IMG/VR virus record: IMGVR_UViG_3300048838_000002
Location: 1-23,994 of that record
Source: a virus
Length of the DNA: 23,994 bases
Direction: 5' to 3' (one strand)
Positions 15,072-20,115 of the stretch are shown here, piece after piece. Each line of letters opens with the position of its first letter. The stretch's first letter is position 1. The notes beneath the pieces are model-generated. The model was not told the DNA's origin. It saw nothing but the letters and a program-made list of their open reading frames with translations, and made no database searches. The translations under genes were made by a program, and so were the position numbers.

Positions 15072-15719
15072 TCAAGCACTGTACCGAACCGGCTCGTTCA
15101 GGAACCGCACCGATCCGGCCAAGCGCATCAGCGTGTTCACCTCCATGGTCGGCGTCTTGTTGATGGACACATACCCAACGTAGTAAAGCTTGGAGTTGTT
15201 CGCCAGCGTCACGCGAAGGCATCGCGCAACACGGTCGTCGTTGGCTGCGACGACAGCGGTATAGCCAGGCAGCGACGGGTCATCGCCCAACTCGAAGTTG
15301 AAGCCACCGCCGGACTTGATCGTCGGGATTTCAACCTCGTTGTCGGCCTCAAGGAACTGGTACGTCAGGAACCGCTGTTCGCCGCCCGTCGAAGACGTGG
15401 ACAGTACTTGCGCCATCTGCGTGAACGTGGTGACTTCCTGCACCGTACCCAAGCCACTGCCGGGCGGGTAAATAGTGGTGCTGGTCGTGTCCAGACCTTC
15501 CAGCTCAAAGGTGTTGTCGGTCTTGTTATCGACGCGGAACGCCTTGCCGTTGATGCGCGACCAGCCGGAAACGACGATGACGATGTCGCCATCCGCGTAA
15601 CCGTGGGCCGTGCAGGTGACAACGCAAACGCTTGCGTTGGTGAGAACAGTCGTGGCTTGAGCCGAGCCAACTGCCGAACCGATTGAAATGATGGAACCAT
15701 TGGGTAAGCTAACTGCCAC
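15072..15719 (-). CDS. Tail tube (major tail) protein
   Basis: The 215-residue protein forms the stacked rings of the tail tube. It opens MAVSLPNGSIISIGSAVGSA and then has a small beta domain (VVTCTAHGYADGDIVIVVSGW). The core carries TTFTQMAQVLSTSSTGGEQ and the EQRFLTYQFLEAD segment, a glycine-rich turn KSGGGFNFEL, and an ending with TPTMEVNTLMRLAGSVRF. This resembles siphophage tail tube proteins of the Phage_tail_3 type. The GTG start at 15719 has GAGG 7-8 nt upstream. The gene stands alone: terminators lie immediately before it and an endonuclease leader immediately after it, unlike its tightly coupled neighbours. Confidence 0.85.
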   Translation of the reverse strand: MAVSLPNGSIISIGSAVGSAQATTVLTNASVCVVTCTAHGYADGDIVIVVSGWSRINGKAFRVDNKTDNTFELEGLDTTSTTIYPPGSGLGTVQEVTTFTQMAQVLSTSSTGGEQRFLTYQFLEADNEVEIPTIKSGGGFNFELGDDPSLPGYTAVVAANDDRVARCLRVTLANNSKLYYVGYVSINKTPTMEVNTLMRLAGSVRFLNEPVRYSA

Positions 15720-15747
15720 TTTGACACCTCGTTAAGAGCGACGGAAC

Positions 15748-15777
15748 AAAAAAAGCCGCCCGTGTTGCCAGGGCGGC
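15748..15777 (-). terminator. Intrinsic terminator just upstream of the tail tube gene
   Basis: The transcribed strand has a 7-bp stem GCCGCCC/GGGCGGC with a 9-nt loop and seven T residues. Only 28 nt separate the T-run from the tail tube GTG. The layout mirrors the hairpin before the capsid gene (GGGCGGCTTTTTT followed by about 27 nt and the start). Confidence 0.82.
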
Positions 15778-15786
15778 CATGAAAAC

Positions 15787-15803
15787 GCCGCCTTGCGGGC
15801 GGC
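15787..15803 (-). terminator. Weak terminator-like hairpin
   Basis: The transcribed strand has a 6-bp stem GCCGCC/GGCGGC with loop CGCAA, followed by GTTTTC. The short, interrupted T-run makes termination doubtful. It lies between two better terminators. Confidence 0.45.
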
Positions 15804-15825
15804 TCAGGAGACTCGGTTCAGACGT

Positions 15826-15850
15826 AAAAAAGCCCGCACTAGGCGGGCTT
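15826..15850 (-). terminator. Intrinsic terminator after the NinX-like gene
   Basis: The transcribed strand has a 7-bp stem AGCCCGC/GCGGGCT (8 bp if the outer A-T closes) with loop CTAGT, followed directly by six T residues. It begins 22 nt after the stop of the NinX-like gene. Confidence 0.85.
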
Positions 15851-15871
15851 GCTGGGGGTTGACCTTCGCGG

Positions 15872-16303
15872 TCAGATGTCTATCTCTTTGCCAATCTTGC
15901 GCGCCACGTAGCAGCGCATGGCCGCCACCAGCGGCGTCGGGCCAATCGCGTGCGGCTTGTACCCAGGAAGCGGCTCATCGATGTAGTGTCCAAAAACCTC
16001 GTAGTACGCATGCCATTGCGGCGTCGTATCGCGACCGTCGTATCCAGTGAATGCGACGATGCCAATCCGCTCGCGCTCAATGATCGGCCCGCCTTCATGC
16101 CACTCTCTCGACGGATGAAACTGCTGGCAAATCATGCGGTGCCCCCACGAGGTGTCGCTAGGGCTGTAGGTTGGCGGCATTGCGGTGCTTTCGGCCGGGT
16201 ATAGCCATACCTCGTCGCCCTCGATCTTGGGCGTGTATCCCTCGGCCATCGCCACCGCCGCATCCAGCAGCGCGCCTTCCAACTCGGCAACCTTGCGCTT
16301 CAT
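15872..16303 (-). CDS. DUF2591 / NinX-like phage protein of unknown function
   Basis: The 143-residue protein has the hallmark ends of the DUF2591 (P22 NinX-like) family: KVAELEGALLDAAVAMAEG (4-22), a mid-protein GGPIIERERI (71-80), and a final GPTPLVAAMRCYVARKIGK (121-139). The function is unknown. Such genes normally sit among early or nin-type genes, so the location inside the tail operon is odd. It starts in an ATGA overlap with the endonuclease stop and is closed off by three consecutive hairpins, two of them good terminators. It was probably brought in together with the nuclease. Confidence 0.75.
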   Translation of the reverse strand: MKRKVAELEGALLDAAVAMAEGYTPKIEGDEVWLYPAESTAMPPTYSPSDTSWGHRMICQQFHPSREWHEGGPIIERERIGIVAFTGYDGRDTTPQWHAYYEVFGHYIDEPLPGYKPHAIGPTPLVAAMRCYVARKIGKEIDI

Positions 16304-16764
16304 ATCGTGCAGCCTTCGTGATGCTTGCGTTTTAGGTATTCGATGTAGCGCATGACGCTATCAAGTGAGTCGCCCATTCGACCGAGATTTACGTTGCACG
16401 CATGGCACAGAATGCCTCGCACAGCGCCAGTCTCGTGGCAATGGTCGACATGAAACGTGTCCCATCTGCCGCCCGGTTTAGAAGTTCCACAAATTGCACA
16501 ACCCCCGCCCTGCGTTTCCAGAAGGGTCGAGAAGCTTTCGTCAGTCATTCCGTACCGCTGCTTCAACTTGCTGCGTCGCGAGTGTTCTTTTGTCGGCTTC
16601 GGCTTCGGACGTCCGACCATGTAGGCCGCGTGGTGCTTTACCCGACAGGGCGTGCACTGGCCTCGACGGCCATCTCGGTACGCCGCTGATAGGCCGAACT
16701 TCTCGACGGGCAAAGAATGCCCGCAAGAGGAGCACGTTTTCTGTGGAAAAATGTCTGAAGCCAT
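16300..16764 (-). CDS. HNH endonuclease, endonuclease VII-like, with N-terminal zinc ribbon
   Basis: The 154-residue protein carries an N-terminal four-cysteine motif (C11-x2-C14 and C37-x2-C40). A basic linker follows, then a recombination-endonuclease-VII-type core: GGGCAICG (C89, C92), HVDHCHETGAVRG (D107, H108, H110) and LCHACN (C120, C123, N124). These residues form the zinc-stabilised beta-beta-alpha metal finger that cleaves DNA. Small phage copies are usually free-standing mobile (homing) nucleases, whereas T4 endonuclease VII resolves branched DNA. The ATG at 16764 is chosen because the GAGGTGC site lies 4 nt upstream. The stop overlaps the next gene's ATG. The protein ends GCTI, as does the unrelated HNH protein at 14477-14977. 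Confidence 0.88.
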   Translation of the reverse strand: MASDIFPQKTCSSCGHSLPVEKFGLSAAYRDGRRGQCTPCRVKHHAAYMVGRPKPKPTKEHSRRSKLKQRYGMTDESFSTLLETQGGGCAICGTSKPGGRWDTFHVDHCHETGAVRGILCHACNVNLGRMGDSLDSVMRYIEYLKRKHHEGCTI

Positions 16765-16838
16765 GATGCACCTCGAATGCAGACTGGTTAGAGCCCGCAA
16801 GGTGTTGCTAGCACTTCGCGGGCTCGTCTATTTTGCCG
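16765..16838 (-). promoter_or_regulatory. Structured leader B of the endonuclease VII-like gene
   Basis: On the transcribed strand it reads, in order: GCGGC, AAAATAG, a stem-loop at 16825-16791 (8 bp GAGCCCGC/GCGGGCTC, then six more positions with one A-C mismatch; 7-nt loop CTAGCAA), and exactly 26 nt to the ATG including the ribosome-binding site GAGGTGC. Leader A at 14978-15053 has the same elements in the same order, with a different stem sequence and a loop CTGTGAA. Twenty of the 26 spacer positions match. The stem is not followed by a T-run, so termination of upstream transcripts is unlikely to be its only role. Confidence 0.7.
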
Positions 16839-16840
16839 CA

Positions 16841-17194
16841 TTAACTCCAAAAACTGAAATCTTGGTGCGTGCCGTACAGCGGCGGCGCCGTGTCGTCTTC
16901 GTAGGCGGCAATGAACGCCCCAAGCACGTAGGCTTTGAGTGCGCTTGTCACCAGCGCGCCTTCGGCGGATCGCGCAAGGTTGTTCGCCGATTGGCGCGTC
17001 GTCGTCCAGCAACTGATCTGAATGCGCGCGTTCTTCTTGCCGACGACAGTCGCTTCTAGGAAGTTCTCTGCCGCGCCGCCGACCTGCTGGTACACGATGA
17101 AAGGCTTTGCGGTGCCGTAGGGCGCGAACTCAGGGAACACTCGTCCAGACACCAGCGATGTCAGCGCGGCAACGATGTCTGATTCGAGACTCAT
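16841..17194 (-). CDS. Tail completion/terminator protein, DUF3168 family
   Basis: The 117-residue protein opens MSLESDIVAALTSLVSGRVF and continues FAPYGTAKPFIVYQQVGG. It has a central strand ARIQISCWTTTRQSANNLA and a C-terminal AAYEDDTAPPLYGTHQDFSFWS. This is the order seen in DUF3168, whose members cap the tail tube or join it to the head. It follows the gp10-like gene with an ATGA overlap. The next gene downstream in most relatives is the tail tube gene; here an endonuclease cassette and a NinX-like gene intervene. Confidence 0.82.
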   Translation of the reverse strand: MSLESDIVAALTSLVSGRVFPEFAPYGTAKPFIVYQQVGGAAENFLEATVVGKKNARIQISCWTTTRQSANNLARSAEGALVTSALKAYVLGAFIAAYEDDTAPPLYGTHQDFSFWS

Positions 17195-17661
17195 AGGGCC
17201 TTCGATGTCTCTGCGATCCAGCGCGCCTCAGCGGCTTGCAAGGCAATGAATCGCTTCGCGTCCCAGGCGGGGCGCAGGAACGGCCGCGCGGCGACGTGTT
17301 TCGGCTCGATCTTCACGTTCGACGTGTACCACTTGCCGTCTGAGCCGATGTACGCCTTGCGCGTCATCAGGTGTCCATACTCGACAAGGTGCCCGTGCGG
17401 CGCCTTGCGGGCGTTCCAACTGATGTGATACGTCGCCTTGGCATGCGTGCTGTTGTCTGTGCTGTAGACCTGATAGATCGATGCGTCAAGGTTGCCGGTC
17501 TTCTTCTTGATCCGGCCGACGTTCAGCTTGACCTCGTCGTACAGCACCTGTGCGCCAGCCTGCGCCGCAGGACGAACCGCAGCCAGCGCCGCACCGCCGA
17601 TGTTGTCGAGTTGCTGATTCAGCAGCGACGGGTCGAACTTGATCGACAGCGACTTACCCAC
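17191..17661 (-). CDS. HK97 gp10-like head-tail / tail completion protein
   Basis: The 156-residue protein matches the HK97 gp10-like pattern. It opens with SIKFDPSLLNQQLDNIG, has a helix AALAAVRPAAQAGAQVLYDE, a basic segment with KKKTGNLDASI (the family's typical R/K-TG-x-L-x-x-S/A-I), a central GHLVEYGH signature, and AARPFLRPAWD near the end. Family members act at the head-tail junction or in tail completion. The GTG at 17661 is chosen as start because GAGG lies 6 nt upstream and it overlaps the previous stop (GTGGGTAA). The next upstream in-frame start, a TTG at 17712, has no such support. The stop overlaps the next gene as ATGA. Confidence 0.85.
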   Translation of the reverse strand: MGKSLSIKFDPSLLNQQLDNIGGAALAAVRPAAQAGAQVLYDEVKLNVGRIKKKTGNLDASIYQVYSTDNSTHAKATYHISWNARKAPHGHLVEYGHLMTRKAYIGSDGKWYTSNVKIEPKHVAARPFLRPAWDAKRFIALQAAEARWIAETSKAL

Positions 17662-17782
17662 GGTCAACCTCACACCTGATGCACAGCCAGTCTGCCAACC
17701 GCTTAAGGCCAAGCCATTGCACCGCGCACCAAAGATACGGCCATCTGACTTTCACTATGACGTTAATGCTGCTGCTAGCCAT
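17654..17782 (-). CDS. Small Trp-rich hydrophobic protein of unknown function
   Basis: The 42-residue product (MASSSINVIVKVRWPYLWCA at its start) is rich in Trp, Leu and Arg and ends CEVDRG. The ATG at 17782 is supported by GCGAGG 7 nt upstream and by an 8-nt overlap with the preceding stop (ATGGCTAG). The longer same-frame reading to 17899 would lie inside the joining-protein gene and is rejected. Its end overlaps the GTG start of the gp10-like gene, so it is coupled on both sides. Small peptides at this position occur in related siphophages, but no role is known. The pattern could be amphipathic or membrane-associated. Confidence 0.65.
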   Translation of the reverse strand: MASSSINVIVKVRWPYLWCAVQWLGLKRLADWLCIRCEVDRG

Positions 17783-18095
17783 GCACAACCTCGCAAACAA
17801 GGTCGATCTTGTCGCGGTCAATCTCATCAGGCACCACCGCGCGAATCTGGTAGTTGGTGGCGCCGTGGACGACGCGCATCGACGCATCAACCGCAACACC
17901 GCGACGAATCCGGATCGACGCCTTCACGGTTGACGACTCGGCATCGGCCTTGATGCTTTCCACCCCGCTCAGATGACGGATGTTTGCCCATACCGTCGCC
18001 AGCGTGGCCCACGTAGGGATCGGTTGCCCCGCCGCGTCCTGGGTTGCGGTCGGCGTCTGAATGACGACAACACGATTCAATCCTCGGCTGTCCAT
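17775..18095 (-). CDS. Head-tail joining protein (Phage_H_T_join / SPP1 gp16-like stopper)
   Basis: The 106-residue protein has the layout of the head-closure/head-tail joining family: VVVIQTPTATQDAAGQPIPTW near the start, then a WANIRHLSG segment, and a C-terminal half with a tract like IRIRRGVAVDASMRVVHGATNYQIRAV. Members plug the connector after DNA packaging and form the interface to the tail. The position directly after the gp6-like connector supports this. It is separated by one nucleotide from the previous stop, and its own stop lies 8 nt inside the following small gene. Confidence 0.85.
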   Translation of the reverse strand: MDSRGLNRVVVIQTPTATQDAAGQPIPTWATLATVWANIRHLSGVESIKADAESSTVKASIRIRRGVAVDASMRVVHGATNYQIRAVVPDEIDRDKIDLVCEVVHG

Positions 18096-18096
18096 G

Positions 18097-18807
18097 TCAG
18101 AAGGTGCTTATCCGGTAGCTGGTCAGCAGCGAGTCGCGCGCCTTCTCGATGGCCGTTCGTTCGGCTGGCGTCAGCTTGTCGAATTCGAGTTGCACGCCAA
18201 GAAGGATCGCCTGCTTGATGCTGGCCGGGACGTTCGCCACATAGTCAAGTTCTTCTTCTATCGGCGGGTCTTCTTCAGGATCGGCCTCGACAACCACAAC
18301 AGGGGCATAGCCGGCCATGTAATCGATCTGGATTGCATCGTCCCGGAGGTAAACGCTCGGGTGCGTGAAGTCGTCCGTGAAGCACAGCTTGGAAACCAGA
18401 CCCGAACTCACGTAGTACAGCGTCGGACCTTCTTCAACGTCCTGATTGACGGTCTGCAGGACATTGTCATCATCGTAGTAACGCACCGCGACCATTTCGA
18501 CGAATGGCGGGCGCAGCAATTCGACAGACCCCCACGTATCAGCGCCGCCGTTCATGTACCACTGCAGTCCGCGCCGCTGGCCTGAACGCATAGGTCCAAT
18601 GGTCATGCGCAGGGTCTGCTGTACGAACGCTCGGCGCGTGATCTGTTCGCACTGCTCGCGGGACGTGGTTATGCAGCGCGACACTTCCGCAAACTGGGCC
18701 TGCGCTGACACATCGGCATCAGGGTCGGCGGTCAGCTTCAGATGAAAGAACGCTTCTGCGGCCGTGACTGGCTCGACAGTTGGAGCCGTGATGACATCGA
18801 TGTTCAT
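18097..18807 (-). CDS. Head-tail connector protein, gp6-like (phiE125 gp8-type)
   Basis: The 236-residue protein begins MNIDVITAPTVEPVTAAEAF, the typical opening of the phiE125 gp8/HK97 gp6-like connector family, which forms a ring below the portal. A helical acid-rich segment follows, then LRPPFVEMVAVRYYDDDN, matching the family pattern of hydrophobic strand, Pro-x-x-x-V and Tyr-Tyr-Asp. The C-terminal half has IQIDYMAGY and a final helix (ASIKQAILLGVQLEF). The start at 18807 is preferred over 18843 because AAAAGG lies 7 nt upstream and it overlaps the previous stop as ATGA. The stop is one nucleotide before the next ATG. An acidic, Pro-rich insertion (ADPEEDPPIEEELD) is slightly unusual. 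Confidence 0.82.
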   Translation of the reverse strand: MNIDVITAPTVEPVTAAEAFFHLKLTADPDADVSAQAQFAEVSRCITTSREQCEQITRRAFVQQTLRMTIGPMRSGQRRGLQWYMNGGADTWGSVELLRPPFVEMVAVRYYDDDNVLQTVNQDVEEGPTLYYVSSGLVSKLCFTDDFTHPSVYLRDDAIQIDYMAGYAPVVVVEADPEEDPPIEEELDYVANVPASIKQAILLGVQLEFDKLTPAERTAIEKARDSLLTSYRISTF

Positions 18808-19385
18808 GCAATGGCCTTTTCTAGCGTCATCATCGGAAAGCACTCAAGCGCAGATCCCGGCGTGCAGTTCAGCACTTCGACTCGCCCCTCAAGAGCCACG
18901 GCAAGGGTCTTGAACCTGCGGCGCCATTCGGCGTACTGCGATTCAGCGGCTTCCCGGTCAACGTCGTGCCAGTGTCCCGGCCGCATGTCGAATCCGCACA
19001 GCAGGATTCGCCTTGCCCCTGCCTGGGCGGCGATGTGAACGGCGGTGTAGCCGGTATTCCCGCCGCTTCGTACACACGCCGGGTCTTCATCGAATCCAAC
19101 TTTCCCGGTGTGCCGGAGCGAAAAGACCTCGGGGCGCAACAGCGAATCGTCGGCGCAGACCTTCAGCCCTCGGAAGTCCAGCGCTTCCGGGTTCGCCCAC
19201 CACCACTCGGCGTCGTTCGCGCACAGCAGTTCGGCCCACGGCGCCAGGCGGTAGGTGCTATTTGCGACCGCGACCGGCAGGCTTCGCAGCGACTGCGCCA
19301 GGCTCGGCGACATCGACGGGCCGCTCGCCAGCACCGCCACTGTCTGCCCCTGCCACATCGGCGGGACTTTCCACGGGCTTGTCAT
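18804..19385 (-). CDS. Rossmann-like protein related to DUF115/MAF or GT42-type glycosyltransferases
   Basis: The 193-residue protein opens with TVAVLASGPSM (15-25), a glycine/serine nucleotide-binding-type loop. It later has SGGNTGYTAVHIAAQAGA (107-124) followed by RRILLCGFDM and, near the end, VLNCTPGSAL. This combination, with G-x-GPS near the start and a mid-protein SG helix leading to a hydrophobic strand and G-[FI]-D, is seen in DUF115/MAF proteins and bacterial GT42 sialyltransferases. It could transfer a sugar to virion or host surface components, but the donor and acceptor are unknown. AGAGG about 7 nt upstream supports the ATG at 19385, despite a 128-bp overlap with the preceding gene. 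The stop overlaps the next start (ATGA). It is an unusual cargo between head and connector genes. Confidence 0.6.
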   Translation of the reverse strand: MTSPWKVPPMWQGQTVAVLASGPSMSPSLAQSLRSLPVAVANSTYRLAPWAELLCANDAEWWWANPEALDFRGLKVCADDSLLRPEVFSLRHTGKVGFDEDPACVRSGGNTGYTAVHIAAQAGARRILLCGFDMRPGHWHDVDREAAESQYAEWRRRFKTLAVALEGRVEVLNCTPGSALECFPMMTLEKAIA

Positions 19386-19572
19386 GGGCCACCTCTGCTG
19401 CGCCGCGCGTCAGCCAGCGCTCTGCCTTGTCCCTGCGGATCGACACCAACCGCTCACCGGACATGACGGCGTTCGCGCCGCCTTCGTGGACATCCACAGA
19501 GTCGCCGGCCTTGTGCATGACAGCACCAGGTCCGTAGTCGAACTCTCGGTTCTGGGTAAAGGTGATCTTCAT
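19258..19572 (-). CDS. Phage protein of unknown function with disordered C-terminal tail
   Basis: The 104-residue protein is not recognised. Its N-terminal 55-60 residues look folded (MKITFTQNREFDYGPGAVMH, then VSIRRDKAERWLTRGAAE). From about residue 62 it becomes Ala/Gly/Pro/Asp-rich and probably disordered, ending in GRGRK. AAGGGA sits about 6 nt upstream of the ATG. The last 42 codons overlap the start of the next gene in another frame (128 bp), so the low-complexity tail is largely overprinted DNA. The position between decoration and connector genes suggests a virion or assembly role, which the sequence does not specify. Confidence 0.65.
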   Translation of the reverse strand: MKITFTQNREFDYGPGAVMHKAGDSVDVHEGGANAVMSGERLVSIRRDKAERWLTRGAAEVAHDKPVESPADVAGADSGGAGERPVDVAEPGAVAAKPAGRGRK

Positions 19573-19594
19573 GGGTTCCCTTGTTCAGACAAAC

Positions 19595-19610
19595 GGCCCC
19601 CGAAGGGGCC
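19595..19610 (-). promoter_or_regulatory. Second identical UUCG stem-loop, 7 nt after the decoration-gene stop
   Basis: This is a 16-nt exact copy of the stem-loop at 20093-20108 (GGCCCC-TTCG-GGGGCC on the transcribed strand). As there, 7 nt separate it from the upstream stop codon and 22 nt from the next ATG (19572), and no U-tract follows. The surrounding bases are not copied, so this is not a simple recent duplication of the whole intergenic region. Confidence 0.75.
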
Positions 19611-19617
19611 GCCTGCG

Positions 19618-20070
19618 TTACGCCGTGACGATCTCGTCAACGGTGGTAGCGTCGTTGTCCGATGCCGGGCCGTAGCGCGGGTCGAGCCCGAGCACAACCG
19701 CGCTCAGGTCAGCACCAGCAGTGCCCATCGTCACCGACAACTTGAAGTGCGTCATCGCCCCGCCCGCCAACTTGGACGGGTCGAAGTTGATGACCACTTG
19801 CTTGTTGCTGTCCGTACCGGCCTGGGTCAGTTGGGTGATGGCCGAACCAGTCACGTCCGCAGCACCGTTGCCGCTGCCATCGGTATAGGTGATGAGCTTG
19901 GCATCGACGGTGCCAGTCGCAACGATGTCACCCGCTTGGATGATCGCCATGAAACGGCGAAAGTTCTTCAGCGGGATGTATTCGCCCGTGGTCACGGTGG
20001 ACTGGGCGTAGGCGTCAGGGTCGATGTTGCCGACCACGGCCACCATTTCAGAAGGAGTCTTGTTCATCAT
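19618..20070 (-). CDS. Small structural protein, probable head decoration or stabilisation protein
   Basis: This protein of 150 residues (149 if the second ATG at 20067 is used) lies directly after the major capsid gene. It is rich in small, polar and beta-branched residues. It contains NFRRFMAIIQAGDIVATGTVDAK in pieces and ends in a DPRYGPASDNDATTVDEIV tail. Proteins of this look and position are common in siphophages and are usually unnamed virion components. The position suggests decoration of the capsid surface or head stabilisation, but no catalytic or binding motif is visible. AAAGG precedes the tandem ATGATG; its spacing fits the second ATG better. A stable stem-loop lies between it and each neighbouring gene. 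Confidence 0.6.
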   Translation of the reverse strand: MMNKTPSEMVAVVGNIDPDAYAQSTVTTGEYIPLKNFRRFMAIIQAGDIVATGTVDAKLITYTDGSGNGAADVTGSAITQLTQAGTDSNKQVVINFDPSKLAGGAMTHFKLSVTMGTAGADLSAVVLGLDPRYGPASDNDATTVDEIVTA

Positions 20071-20092
20071 GAACCTTTCAGGAATTGGAAGC

Positions 20093-20108
20093 GGCCCCCG
20101 AAGGGGCC
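20093..20108 (-). promoter_or_regulatory. UUCG stem-loop 7 nt after the capsid stop
   Basis: The transcribed strand reads GGCCCC-TTCG-GGGGCC, a perfect 6-bp stem closed by the extra-stable C(UUCG)G tetraloop. No T-run follows, so it is not a standard terminator. The same 16 nt occur at 19595-19610 with the same distances to stop and start codons. A role in stabilising mRNA 3' ends or stalling exonucleases is plausible for highly expressed structural genes. Confidence 0.75.
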
Positions 20109-20115
20109 ATCAAGA

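Noticed and set aside
14477-16838. Group I intron, intein, or IscB/HEARO-type element around the endonucleases
   Set aside because: The flanking tail genes are intact and uninterrupted, the leaders are only about 75 nt, and the proteins are small HNH nucleases without RuvC-type or self-splicing parts.
20093-20108. Standard rho-independent terminator after the capsid gene
   Set aside because: The stem is perfect but no T-run follows (GCTTCC), so it is listed as a regulatory stem-loop instead.
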